Assembly: GCA_900540865.1 (NCBI GenBank)
Contig: UQHH01000006.1
Location: 1 to 64,000, forward strand
Direction: 5' to 3'
DNA from: an uncultured Oscillospiraceae bacterium
GTDB lineage: Bacteria > Bacillota > Clostridia > Oscillospirales > Acutalibacteraceae
DNA: 64,000 nt
A program made the position numbers and the translations under genes. The notes under the pieces are model-generated. The model was given only the letters and a program-made list of their open reading frames with translations. It had not been told where the DNA came from and ran no database searches. Below, piece by piece: positions 27,625-35,225 of this stretch (position 1 is the stretch's first letter; every line of letters begins with the position of its first letter).

Positions 27625-28103
27625 AGTACCAGGCTCCTTTTGTCTTCCTCCGAATCGTCCTCAAAAAAGTCGATACCGCTGTCCTTATAGCGCTTGAGAA
27701 GGAAATGGGTCGCGGTTGAAAGCACCGCGTCGATTGTGGAAAGCTTGCGGGAGACGAACATCGCGATGTCCTGGATTGTTTTGCCCTTTACGAATACGGC
27801 CAGGTCGTAGGCACCAGCCATCAGGTAAACGCTGTCCACCTCGTCAAAGCTCATGACATGGGCGGCAATGTCGTCAAAGCCCTTTTCCTTCTCCGGTGTG
27901 ACCTTCAGCTCGATAAGCGCCGTAACGCCCGCGTCCGGCACCTTTTCCCAGTTGACGACTGCCCGGTAGCCCTTGATGACCTCGGTCGCCTCGTATTCCT
28001 CGATTTGCTTTTCTATATAATCCTGCGGTTCTCCCAGGATTAGGGAAAGCTCATGCGGCGTGAATTTTGAATTTTCACTTAACAGCTTGAGTAATTCGTC
28101 CAT
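27621..28103 (-). CDS. Lrp/AsnC family regulator
   Basis: A 160-residue Lrp-type protein with an N-terminal winged helix (LLKLLSENSKFTPHELSLIL) and a C-terminal RAM/effector-binding domain (ALIELKVTP, SVYLMAGAYDLAVFVKG). The ATG at 28103 is preferred because AAGGAG abuts the ATG at 28112 but is about nine bases from this one. It is the first gene of an operon with the aminotransferase and ispE, and it likely controls its own transcript in response to an amino acid; that is inferred from the family. Confidence 0.88.
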   Translation of the reverse strand: MDELLKLLSENSKFTPHELSLILGEPQDYIEKQIEEYEATEVIKGYRAVVNWEKVPDAGVTALIELKVTPEKEKGFDDIAAHVMSFDEVDSVYLMAGAYDLAVFVKGKTIQDIAMFVSRKLSTIDAVLSTATHFLLKRYKDSGIDFFEDDSEEDKRSLVL

Positions 28104-28145
28104 ATAAAACATCTCCTTATGCTGGTAAACAAAATGATTTTACCT

Positions 28146-28174
28146 ATTATAAACCATGGAATGGAAAAAGTCCA
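28146..28174 (-). promoter_or_regulatory. promoter of the lrp-aminotransferase-ispE operon
   Basis: Minus-strand TGGACT, 17-base spacer and TATAAT, about 40 bases before the regulator start. The -35 box is a four-of-six match. Confidence 0.55.
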
Positions 28175-28180
28175 TCGCTT

Positions 28181-30091
28181 TTACCCCGCGTTATCCTCCA
28201 GCTCCTTTATCCACGCGGAAACGTCCGCGTCGCTCGGCATGCGCAAATCCCCACGGGGAGAAAGCGTAACGGAGCCGACCTTCGGGCCGTCCGGCATGCA
28301 GGAACGCTTGAATTGCTGGCTGAAAAAGCGCCTGAGAAATACCACGAGCCATTTTTTGATTTCCTCCGGTTCAAATTCCCCCGCAAAAGCGTCCTTTGCC
28401 AGGCGGTAAAGCTTGGAGGGCTTAAAGCCGAACCGCATATAATAATAGAGGAAAAAATCGTGCAGGTCATACGGGCCTACAAGCTCCTCCGTCTTTTGGG
28501 AAATCACGTCGTCCTGCGGCGGCAGCAGCTCCGGGCTTACAGGCGTGTCGAGAATATCGAGCAGTACCTTTTTAAGCGGCGCGGCGCTTTTGTGCGCCTC
28601 ATATTGCGTAATATAGCGCACGAGCGTTTTGGGGACAGAGGCGTTGACCGCGTACATAGACATATGGTCGCCGTTATACGTCGCCCAGCCGAGCGCAAGC
28701 TCCGACAGGTCGCCTGTACCAATGACGAGCGCGTTTTCCATGTTCGCAATATCCATGAGCACCTGTGTGCGCTCACGCGCCTGCGCGTTTTCAAAGGTAA
28801 CGTCGAGCGTTTGCCCGTCGTGGCCGATGTCTGCAAAATGGCGTTTTACCGTTTCTGAAATATCAACCTCGCGGAAGCTGACGCCGTACGCCTCCGCCAG
28901 AAGCTGCGCGTTGCTTTTTGTGCGCTTCGTCGTGCCAAAGCACGGCATCGTGACAGCGGTAATATTTTTCCGGTCCAGCTTCAATAAATCAAACGCGTGC
29001 ACCGTGACAATCAGCGCAAGCGTGGAATCCAGCCCGCCGGAAAGGCCAAGCACCGCGTTTTTCATGCCGGTGTGTACAAGGCGCTTCCTGAGTCCTGTTG
29101 CCTGCATTGTGAGAATTTCCATGCAGCGCTGCTCAATATCCGCCTTGCTTTGCGGCACAAACGGATTTTTATTGAATTTGCGCGTAAGCTTCGTTTCCTT
29201 GAGCGGCAGCTCAAATTCCACCGTTTTAAATTTGCTTTCATGCTTGGAGGGAAAGGTCGTAAGCCTGCGGCGTTCGCCGGAGAGCCGCTGCAAATCGATA
29301 TCCGCATAGGTGATTCCTGTTTCATAACGCTTCGACTCAGCCAATATGATACCATTTTCCGCAATCACGTCATGCCCTGAAAAGATTAAATCGGTCGTCG
29401 ATTCCCCAAACCCCGCGTCCGCAAACAGGTAGGCGCAGACGAGCTTTGCAGACTGCATCTGTACGAGCATTCTCCTGTACTGCGGTTTACCAATCGTTTC
29501 GTTGCTCGCGGATACATTGGCAAGCACCGTAGCGCCGTTTTCCGCCAGGTTGTTTGAGGGCGAGGACGGCACCCACAGGTCCTCGCAGACCTCGACGCCG
29601 AGCACGAAGTCGGGCAGGCTCTTGCAGCGGAACAGCAGGTTCGGATTGAGTTCCACCTTCCTGCCGCAGACGACGGCTTCCGCCGCGTCTTCCCCTGCGG
29701 AAAAATGGCGCGACTCGTAAAACTCGGAATATACCGGGATGTTCTTCTTTGGTACAAGCCCCATGATTTCCCCGTGATAAACGACCGCCGCGCAGTTATA
29801 AAGCGCGTTATTACAGCGCACGGGCAGTCCGGCGACAATGACGATATCGAGCAAGGCGGTTTTCTCCGCAATTTCCGCAAGCGCCCGCTCCGCGTCGTCG
29901 AGCAGGGTACGCTGCAAAAAGAGGTCTGCGCACGTATAGCCCGTGATGCAAAGCTCCGGGAATAAAATCAGCGAAGCGCCCTTTTGCGCGGCCTGCTCAG
30001 CCTGCGTGATGATTGCCTGCGCGTTGTAGGCGCAGTTTGCGACCTCGATTTCAGGCGTCGCCGCCGCCACCTTAATAAAACCGTCTTTCAT
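28181..30091 (-). CDS. nadE: glutamine-dependent NAD+ synthetase
   Basis: A two-domain enzyme of 636 residues from the ATG at 30091. The N-terminal nitrilase-type amidase has the Glu in LILFPELCITGYTC, a Lys in GLVPKKNIPVYSEFYE and the Cys in GVEVCEDLWVP. The C-terminal synthetase has the PP-loop GLSGGLDSTLAL and TGDLSELALGW. It makes NAD+ from deamido-NAD using ammonia channelled from glutamine. Start choice rests on GGGAGGAG eight bases upstream; 14 further upstream codons lack a site. Its leader contains two hairpins, one a terminator, between promoter and start codon. Confidence 0.95.
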   Translation of the reverse strand: MKDGFIKVAAATPEIEVANCAYNAQAIITQAEQAAQKGASLILFPELCITGYTCADLFLQRTLLDDAERALAEIAEKTALLDIVIVAGLPVRCNNALYNCAAVVYHGEIMGLVPKKNIPVYSEFYESRHFSAGEDAAEAVVCGRKVELNPNLLFRCKSLPDFVLGVEVCEDLWVPSSPSNNLAENGATVLANVSASNETIGKPQYRRMLVQMQSAKLVCAYLFADAGFGESTTDLIFSGHDVIAENGIILAESKRYETGITYADIDLQRLSGERRRLTTFPSKHESKFKTVEFELPLKETKLTRKFNKNPFVPQSKADIEQRCMEILTMQATGLRKRLVHTGMKNAVLGLSGGLDSTLALIVTVHAFDLLKLDRKNITAVTMPCFGTTKRTKSNAQLLAEAYGVSFREVDISETVKRHFADIGHDGQTLDVTFENAQARERTQVLMDIANMENALVIGTGDLSELALGWATYNGDHMSMYAVNASVPKTLVRYITQYEAHKSAAPLKKVLLDILDTPVSPELLPPQDDVISQKTEELVGPYDLHDFFLYYYMRFGFKPSKLYRLAKDAFAGEFEPEEIKKWLVVFLRRFFSQQFKRSCMPDGPKVGSVTLSPRGDLRMPSDADVSAWIKELEDNAG

Positions 30092-30122
30092 GACAAGTCT
30101 CCTCCCGGGATACAATAGCAAA

Positions 30123-30148
30123 AATACCCTCAACGCTGAGAGGGTATT
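30123..30148 (-). terminator. terminator hairpin in the nadE leader
   Basis: A nine-base perfect stem (AATACCCTC / GAGGGTATT, eight-base loop) followed on the minus strand by TTTTTGC. It ends transcripts of the upstream ligase gene, but it also lies downstream of the nadE promoter, so it may act as an attenuator. A smaller hairpin (GGAGC / GCTCC, 30176-30190) precedes it. Confidence 0.65.
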
Positions 30149-30213
30149 TCACCGGTTTTCTTGAATATATGCTGCGGAGCGCAAAGCTCCTTACATCCGA
30201 TTGAAACGATTCT

Positions 30214-30242
30214 ATTATAACCGTTTTTTCATGATTTTACAA
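30214..30242 (-). promoter_or_regulatory. sigma-A promoter of nadE
   Basis: Minus-strand TTGTAA, 17-base spacer, perfect TATAAT, placed immediately after the stop of the ligase-like gene. The predicted leader is about 115 bases long. Confidence 0.7.
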
Positions 30243-30249
30243 TAAGCGC

Positions 30250-31740
30250 CTATCCCAGCTCGTCGAGCGGGTCGTCCTCGGTAGGCGTATCGTAAAGCGA
30301 GGCCTGCTCGCCTTCCCTTTTCCTAAGGAGGTTCAGCTCGATTTTGTCCTCCAGATGGTCATAGCGCACCATAAAGCAGCTTGCGTAGCCGAGCATAAGC
30401 CAGAACGAAACGACCATGAACGTCTGTTCAAATAAAAGCGTCTTTTCAAACACCGCGTAAACGCAATAGGCGCAGATAAAGGCAAATAAAATGGGAAAAG
30501 CCGTCTTGCTCAGGTTTTTCTTTTCTAAAAACAGGCTTTTTATGATATGGCGCGCGACATGCAGCGCGAACGCGACGAAAATGACAAAGCCGACGATTCC
30601 GCCGCAGACGATTATAGTGAGATAGCCGTTATGCAAATCTGAAAAATGCAGCCCGCCTTCAATATAGCGTTCGCCGTAAAGCACCAAATTTTCCTTGCCG
30701 ATACCAAACAGCGGGTGGTTGCCAATGAGCACGGCCGACTCCATCAGCAGCCGGATACGCCCGCTGTCGATATTGTCATTGAGATGGTTGAAGGATACCG
30801 GCCCTTCCGGCTTTTTACCGCCCGGCGTATCCTTATTGATAACAGGCTCCTGCTTTGTCGTGACCGTGGTGATACCACCCGCCGTCATCTGGCAGAGCTC
30901 ACGCGCAAAAACAAGCGAGACAGCCGCCACCAGGCAGACCGCAAAGAGCTTTGCGAATTTTTTCGCAGCCTCTTTGAGCGTGATTTCCTGCTGCCAGCGG
31001 AACACCCTATACACCAGATAAAACACGACATAGAAAATCAAAAATACCAGGGAGGCGTTGGAGTCGGACAAAAACAGGGAAACGAGGTTGAGCGCGGCGC
31101 ACGGCAGCAGCAGCCACAATCTTGTTTTTTTGCCGCCGGCGTGCTTTAAAAATTTCTTTCTTGTAAGCATATGGCAGCAGATGATTGCGACCGCGGAGGA
31201 AAAGCCCAGCAGGTTTGGGTTCGTATAAAGGCCTGTAAACCTGTTTTCATAAACAATGAGATGGTAGCCATAGAAGTCGCCGTACATGTTGAGAAGGACA
31301 AACGGAAGCCCGACGGCGGCGAGCGCCGTCGTTATAATTACCATGAGCTTGCAGAACCAATACATTTCCTTTCGCACGCGCTTTTTGTTGCGCTCGGTAT
31401 GCATTCCGTAAAATATAAAGAAGCAAATTGCGATGTGCAAAAACATGACCAGGTTGCCTAAAAAATTATCGGTCACATGAATGAGCGCCGTAAGCAGCGT
31501 GCTCATAAGAAAAATCACGAGCCAGCGGCAGTAGCGGATATTCAAAATCCGCCTGTTTTTCAGGTAATAGAAAAAAAAGATATAGCCCGCCCAGGCCATC
31601 AGTACATACTTAAAGGTGACGGCGGCCCATTCCACCACGGCGACGGAGCAGAAAAATAGTGTAAAAATATATGTCAGGCGAAAAGCCGACGGATTGAGCA
31701 GTAAGCGTTTGACAATATTTTTTTTGAAAAAGCCGGCCAA
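30250..31740 (-). CDS. O-antigen ligase / polymerase family membrane protein
   Basis: A 496-residue protein with roughly ten to twelve hydrophobic segments and a large extracytoplasmic loop late in the sequence, then SGRIRLLMESAVLIGNHPLFGIGKEN, LHNGYL: this is the Wzy_C/WaaL (PF04932) signature with the conserved His. Such proteins ligate or polymerise lipid-linked glycans at the outer face of the membrane. The TTG start has an excellent AGGAGG seven bases upstream. It follows the sugar transferase gene by 38 bases; together they look like a small cell-surface glycan unit. Confidence 0.85.
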   Translation of the reverse strand: MAGFFKKNIVKRLLLNPSAFRLTYIFTLFFCSVAVVEWAAVTFKYVLMAWAGYIFFFYYLKNRRILNIRYCRWLVIFLMSTLLTALIHVTDNFLGNLVMFLHIAICFFIFYGMHTERNKKRVRKEMYWFCKLMVIITTALAAVGLPFVLLNMYGDFYGYHLIVYENRFTGLYTNPNLLGFSSAVAIICCHMLTRKKFLKHAGGKKTRLWLLLPCAALNLVSLFLSDSNASLVFLIFYVVFYLVYRVFRWQQEITLKEAAKKFAKLFAVCLVAAVSLVFARELCQMTAGGITTVTTKQEPVINKDTPGGKKPEGPVSFNHLNDNIDSGRIRLLMESAVLIGNHPLFGIGKENLVLYGERYIEGGLHFSDLHNGYLTIIVCGGIVGFVIFVAFALHVARHIIKSLFLEKKNLSKTAFPILFAFICAYCVYAVFEKTLLFEQTFMVVSFWLMLGYASCFMVRYDHLEDKIELNLLRKREGEQASLYDTPTEDDPLDELG

Positions 31741-31778
31741 GCACTCGCCTCCTCTGCGCGCCTTTTCAGGCGCTTAAA

Positions 31779-32462
31779 TTAAAAGACGTCCGCTATGGTG
31801 CGGACCATAATTTTCAAATCGTATAAAAAGCTGAATTCTTCGATATATTTCAAATTTTGTTCCATTTTTTCCGGCAGGACGACCTCCATATAGTTTTTCT
31901 CCACCGTGGAAGGGTCGCGGAACAGCTCGTCTTCGTCCCTGAAATGAATGCTCGCGTAAGAGGTCACTCCGGCGGGCATCAGGAGCGTTGCGTACATTTC
32001 GGGCGTGTATTTTTTTACATATTTTGGAACCTCCGGCCGTGTCCCGACCAGCGACATCGCGCCGGTAAAAACGTTAAAAATCTGCGGAAGCTCGTCAAGG
32101 CGGTATTTGCGCAGGAATTTCCCGTTCTTTGTAATACGCTTGTCGTCCGTTTCTGTAATCTGGCCACCCAGACTTTCGGCGCCTTCGACCATGGTGCGGA
32201 ATTTTAAAATTTTAAAAATACGTCCGTTTGTTGTAACGCGGTCCTGCCGGAACAAAATTTTCCCGGGAGAGCCAGCCTTTACTACGGCTGCTATGGCACA
32301 CATCGGCAGGATGAGCAATAAGATAAGGATAACGGATATGATAAGGTCAAGCGCGCGCTTTGCAAACAGGCTTGCTTTTTTATTCTGAAGGATTTCATAA
32401 TATCTGCGCGCCTGTGCGTTTTGCATATAATCGGGAAGTTCCTCCCATTTCGCCAAAAGCAT
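31779..32462 (-). CDS. undecaprenyl-phosphate sugar phosphotransferase (bacterial sugar transferase)
   Basis: A 227-residue protein of the PF02397 family, which transfers a sugar-1-phosphate to undecaprenyl phosphate to start glycan assembly. Seen: KRALDLIISVILILLLILP membrane hairpin, then FRQDRVTTNGRIFKILKFRTM, DELPQIFNVFTGAMSLVGTRPE, all family hallmarks. The ATG at 32462 follows GGAGG by seven bases; the longer frame adds 21 residues without support. It likely starts the lipid-linked sugar that the next gene polymerises or ligates. The sugar is not predictable. Confidence 0.9.
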   Translation of the reverse strand: MLLAKWEELPDYMQNAQARRYYEILQNKKASLFAKRALDLIISVILILLLILPMCAIAAVVKAGSPGKILFRQDRVTTNGRIFKILKFRTMVEGAESLGGQITETDDKRITKNGKFLRKYRLDELPQIFNVFTGAMSLVGTRPEVPKYVKKYTPEMYATLLMPAGVTSYASIHFRDEDELFRDPSTVEKNYMEVVLPEKMEQNLKYIEEFSFLYDLKIMVRTIADVF

Positions 32463-32516
32463 GTTACGGCCTCCGAAAATATAGAAAATGAAAACATTTT
32501 GTATTGTTGCTGTAAA

Positions 32517-32545
32517 ATTATACACGAAAACGCGCTTGATTTCAA
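32517..32545 (-). promoter_or_regulatory. sigma-A promoter of the sugar transferase gene
   Basis: Minus-strand TTGAAA, 17-base spacer, TATAAT, about 55 bases before the start codon. Confidence 0.75.
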
Positions 32546-32588
32546 CTAATTTATCTTTTCAGCGGCATTCTTACGCCAAAACAAAAAA

Positions 32589-32630
32589 GTGACCGGCGGC
32601 AAACACTACCACCGGTCACCCGATTTTTTC
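32589..32630 (-). terminator. strong bidirectional terminator at the 3' end of the RNA candidate
   Basis: Stem GTGACCGG / CCGGTCAC (32589-32596, 32612-32619), extended by extra pairs inside. On the minus strand TTTTTTGTTTT follows; on the plus strand CGATTTTTTCTC follows. No protein gene on the minus strand reads into it, which is the main reason to suspect a non-coding transcript upstream. Confidence 0.8.
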
Positions 32631-33082
32631 TCTCATATCGTATATTAACTTCAGAAATGATATATGTAAACTAATCTTAAAACACCGGACACCCAATCGG
32701 CAAAAATGCATTCGATTCCGGATGCTTTACCCAAAATCACCGGCCACGCACTTTTCATATTTATGGCCTTAACGCTTTACTCTGTAACAAGGGCCTTTTG
32801 CCATTGTCGTCCCGAACCGCCGCATACTCCAATGGAACGGTGCGGAATCGGAGCTTTTGCTTTTCGAGCTTTCTGTCCAAATAAAAATCAGCCAACAAAT
32901 TTCTTTCTCAATTAACCAAAATCGATATTAAAATTCGCTTATTCAATTGTAAAAGTTTTCTATGGCTGCGGATTCTAAATATCCCTCTCCTGTAATCAGG
33001 TTTCAATTTGAAACGCCGGCAGGGCAATAATCGTCATATTTTATTCCCTGGCGTCTGTTTCTTAATCAATGATATGATATTC

Positions 33083-33157
33083 TTAAATCAGAGCCATATG
33101 CCGAGCTTCGTTCAAATCAACGAAGCAAGGAAAACTTTCCGGTGCCAGCTCGCCCAT
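33083..33157 (-). CDS. possible 24-residue micro-protein inside the RNA candidate
   Basis: ATG to TAA, reading MGELAPESFPCFVDLNEARH and four more residues, with AGGAAAGGGG about ten bases upstream. The composition looks protein-like, but the frame also spans a strong RNA hairpin, so it may be chance. I know no homologue. Confidence 0.25.
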   Translation of the reverse strand: MGELAPESFPCFVDLNEARHMALI

Positions 33158-33553
33158 TGGACTCAGCCCCTTTCCTATAATTAAACGTTAAGGATTGGCC
33201 CGTTCCACGAAAACCAAAGCATTTGATATGACGCTCTGTTTTTTTGAATGAAAAGAACTTTTTCCTGAAAGCCCTGACAGCTGCGGTATTTTGCAAAATC
33301 ACAATCCCTGGGGTTTTCAGATGGAAAATGTGTCTCTCTTCTTCAGATTGCCGTTTCTTACCTTTTTAGATTAACGTGAACCTTTTATTGCCTGTAGCAG
33401 ATACCAACTAACTGAAACTTCCAAAGACCAAAATCTTTACATTTGTCATTTTCGGGCATTCTAAAATAATGGAACGCAGGATAAATTTTGAATGTTTGAT
33501 TTACAAGTCTTTCTTTCAGCTTTGATTTTCTGCCTTTCCTTAAGTTCAATTAT

Positions 33554-33581
33554 ATTATAGCACACCTTTTTCTATTGTCAA
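33554..33581 (-). promoter_or_regulatory. strong sigma-A promoter of the RNA candidate
   Basis: Minus-strand TTGACA (33576-33581), 16-base spacer, TATAAT (33554-33559) with TG one base before the -10 box. Both hexamers are perfect consensus, the best promoter in the window, yet no coding gene follows it for 1.1 kb. Confidence 0.8.
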
Positions 33582-33638
33582 TACTTTTTTTAAACTTTTT
33601 TATGTTTTTTTATACCGATTCGTCAAAGAAACTTTTTC

Positions 33639-33667
33639 TTGACTTAACCGGCGCGACTGGTTAAAAT
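33639..33667 (+). promoter_or_regulatory. sigma-A promoter of the DUF1292 / 6S RNA unit
   Basis: TTGACT, 17-base spacer, TAAAAT, about 42 bases before the DUF1292 ATG. It diverges from the promoter of the RNA candidate, about 60 bases away. Confidence 0.75.
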
Positions 33668-33709
33668 ATTAATATAGTAAATGGTCTAGAACCGAAAGGA
33701 TGGATAACC

Positions 33710-34024
33710 ATGGATAATAACGAGTACGCAGCAGACCTGATTACCCTGCTTGACGACGACGACAACGAGCACACCTTTGAAATCCTCGACATTATTGAAA
33801 ATGAAGACGGCGTATATTACGCGCTGTACCCTATTTTCGATTCGCCTGAGGAGCAGGTAGAGTCCGACGGCGAGTATTACATCTTTGAAGCGGTCGACGA
33901 CGACGGCGAAGAGGTTCTGACCGAGGTTGAGGACGAGGAGCTTCTCGACAAGCTGGCGGAGGTCTTTGAAAACCATTTTGAAGAGCTTTACGACGAAAGC
34001 GCGCCGGAGGATGAAAACCTGTAA
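33710..34024 (+). CDS. DUF1292 (YrzB-like) acidic protein
   Basis: A 104-residue, very acidic cytoplasmic protein of the DUF1292 family, with the typical opening (a DDDNEHTFEILDIIE stretch), a central YYALYP and the ending DEELLDKLAEVFE. Function is unknown. In many Clostridia it lies next to ruvX-type genes or a 6S RNA; here a 6S RNA gene follows within about 15 bases, so they may be transcribed together from the TTGACT promoter. The Shine-Dalgarno is AAAGGATGG. Confidence 0.88.
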   Translation: MDNNEYAADLITLLDDDDNEHTFEILDIIENEDGVYYALYPIFDSPEEQVESDGEYYIFEAVDDDGEEVLTEVEDEELLDKLAEVFENHFEELYDESAPEDENL

Positions 34025-34034
34025 GGCAAGCGGC

Positions 34035-34225
34035 CGTCTGCCTGCCTGATACGTGAATTGCGTTCATATAACCCTACAACTGATATTCAGGGAGCCCTTG
34101 CTCCCCCGGCGGATTGCAGACCTCCCGCTTATGCGGACGAAGGGAGCGTGAAACCGGGCGGCGGGCACCCACCTGCTTTTATGTAGGCAGGTTATCATCA
34201 ACGCAATACGGTCGGGCGGGTATCA
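34035..34225 (+). ncRNA. ssrS: 6S RNA
   Basis: A roughly 185-190-base structured RNA with the features of Firmicute 6S RNA. The closing stem pairs CCTGCCTGA (34041-34049) with TCGGGCGGG (34212-34220), and ATTGCGTT (34057-34064) with AACGCAAT (34200-34207). Between them are the recognisable blocks CATATAACCCTA, GGGAGCCCTTGCTCCC, GGCACCCACCTG and GCAGGTTATCATC around a large central bubble. 6S RNA mimics an open promoter and sequesters sigma-A RNA polymerase in stationary phase. It is followed by a strong terminator. Ends are approximate. Confidence 0.85.
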
Positions 34226-34240
34226 ATTGAATTATAAGGG

Positions 34241-34270
34241 GCGCCGTGCTGTTTGAAGCACGGCGCTTTT
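34241..34270 (+). terminator. intrinsic terminator after the 6S RNA
   Basis: A ten-base perfect stem (GCGCCGTGCT / AGCACGGCGC) with a six-base loop and TTTTGT tail. Confidence 0.85.
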
Positions 34271-34381
34271 GTATAGAAAAGCAAATTTATAAAACAATAA
34301 AGACAGAAACAAAAACCGGGCGGTATTCTGCGCAGTATTACCGCCTATCTGTATTTAAGCTGAGGAAAAGGATTCTGCCAG

Positions 34382-34729
34382 ATGAAAAAATTTGCTTTTA
34401 TGCTCGGCGGCGCCGTCACCGGCCTTTTAAACGGTCTTTTGGGCGCGGGCGGCGGCATGGTCGTCGTACCGATTTTAAATAAACGGGTGGAGCAGCGAAA
34501 GGCGCACGCGACCTCCGTTTCAATCATATTGCCGATTTGTGTGGTGAGCGCCATCAGCTACCTGAATTCCGGCACGGTTTCATTTTCGGACGTGACTCCC
34601 TATCTATGGTGGGGCGTTCTGGGCGCGGCTGTGGGCTCGTGGCTGCTGCCGCGCATCAACGAAACGCTCCTGAAAAAGGTTTTCGCATTGCTGATGATAT
34701 GGGCAGGCATCCGCCTGCTGATGCGTTGA
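34382..34729 (+). CDS. TauE/SafE permease, N-terminal half
   Basis: A 115-residue membrane protein with four hydrophobic segments and the TSUP/TauE repeat signature GLLGAGGGMVVVPIL. Full TauE/SafE proteins (about 250 residues, eight helices) contain two such repeats and move sulfur-containing or other organic anions. Here the first repeat ends at a TGA that overlaps the TTG start of the second half. Two-gene TSUP arrangements are known in Clostridia, so this may be a natural heterodimer; a frameshift in a single gene is the alternative. Confidence 0.75.
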   Translation: MKKFAFMLGGAVTGLLNGLLGAGGGMVVVPILNKRVEQRKAHATSVSIILPICVVSAISYLNSGTVSFSDVTPYLWWGVLGAAVGSWLLPRINETLLKKVFALLMIWAGIRLLMR

Positions 34730-35136
34730 GCGGGCTGTGGAGCGCCGCTGCGGGCATATTGTCCGGCCTGCTCGGCGCGATGGGGCTTGGGGGCGGCGGC
34801 ATCCTCATTATTTATCTAAGCCTGTTTACCGCCATCCCACAGGCGCAGGCACAGGGAATCAACCTGCTCTTCTTCCTCCCCACCGCCGTGCTCGCGTTAA
34901 TCGTCTACCAGCGCAAAAAGCTGATTGTATGGCGCATTGCCGTCCCGTTTGCGCTGTTCGGCGTAATCGGCTCACTTTTGGGCTCTTACCTTTCGCGGGG
35001 AATCGACAACGAGGTGCTTTCTAAAATGTTCGGCGCGCTGCTGCTCCTGATGGGCATAAAAACACTTTTTGCAAGAAAAAAGAGCCCGCAGAAAACGGAG
35101 AACAGGCTGCCGCAGCCGGAGGTACCAAAACCATAA
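34726..35136 (+). CDS. TauE/SafE permease, C-terminal half
   Basis: A 136-residue membrane protein carrying the second TSUP repeat (LLGAMGLGGGGILIIYL) and a short basic cytoplasmic tail. The best start is the TTG at 34726, inside the TTGA that ends the first half; longer in-frame reading upstream gives non-hydrophobic sequence that is clearly out of frame with the real gene. No Shine-Dalgarno of its own is evident, so it depends on translational coupling. Together the two halves total 251 residues, the length of one normal TauE protein. Confidence 0.72.
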   Translation: MSGLWSAAAGILSGLLGAMGLGGGGILIIYLSLFTAIPQAQAQGINLLFFLPTAVLALIVYQRKKLIVWRIAVPFALFGVIGSLLGSYLSRGIDNEVLSKMFGALLLLMGIKTLFARKKSPQKTENRLPQPEVPKP

Positions 35137-35163
35137 CTTTTCTGTGAACTTTATTTTCCACTA

Positions 35164-35192
35164 TAGCGTTTTATGCTCTCATATGATATAAT
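35164..35192 (+). promoter_or_regulatory. probable extended -10 promoter of the GpsA-type gene
   Basis: TATAAT at 35187-35192 preceded by TGA (extended -10); the -35 position (TAGCGT) is poor. It is about 33 bases before the start codon. Confidence 0.5.
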
Positions 35193-35225
35193 GATGCAGA
35201 AATATAAGACAGGTGGTGCGCTGTT

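Larger units (their letters stand above)
32583..33547 (-). ncRNA. candidate large structured non-coding RNA (about 960 nt), family not recognised
   Basis: A gene-free, AT-richer interval. On the minus strand it starts about seven bases after TTGACA-16-TATAAT (with extended TG) and ends at a strong terminator. No minus-strand frame of useful length exists. Local hairpins are visible: GCTTCGTT/AACGAAGC (33105-33126), ACGCC-AGGG/CCCT-GGCGT (33013-33054) and CCGCA/TGCGG (32820-32845). Size and isolation recall large ornate bacterial RNAs such as OLE, GOLLD or ROOL, but I cannot assign it to one. Alternatives are a degenerate pseudogene or a long untranslated mRNA for the small frame at 33083-33157. 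Confidence 0.55.

Noticed and set aside
32706..32915. 69-codon plus-strand frame in the gene-free interval
   Set aside because: No ribosome-binding site, no protein-like pattern, and the transcription signals there point to the minus strand.
33000..33600. Group II intron or reverse-transcriptase element in the gene-free interval
   Set aside because: No reverse-transcriptase frame and no recognisable domain V hairpin.
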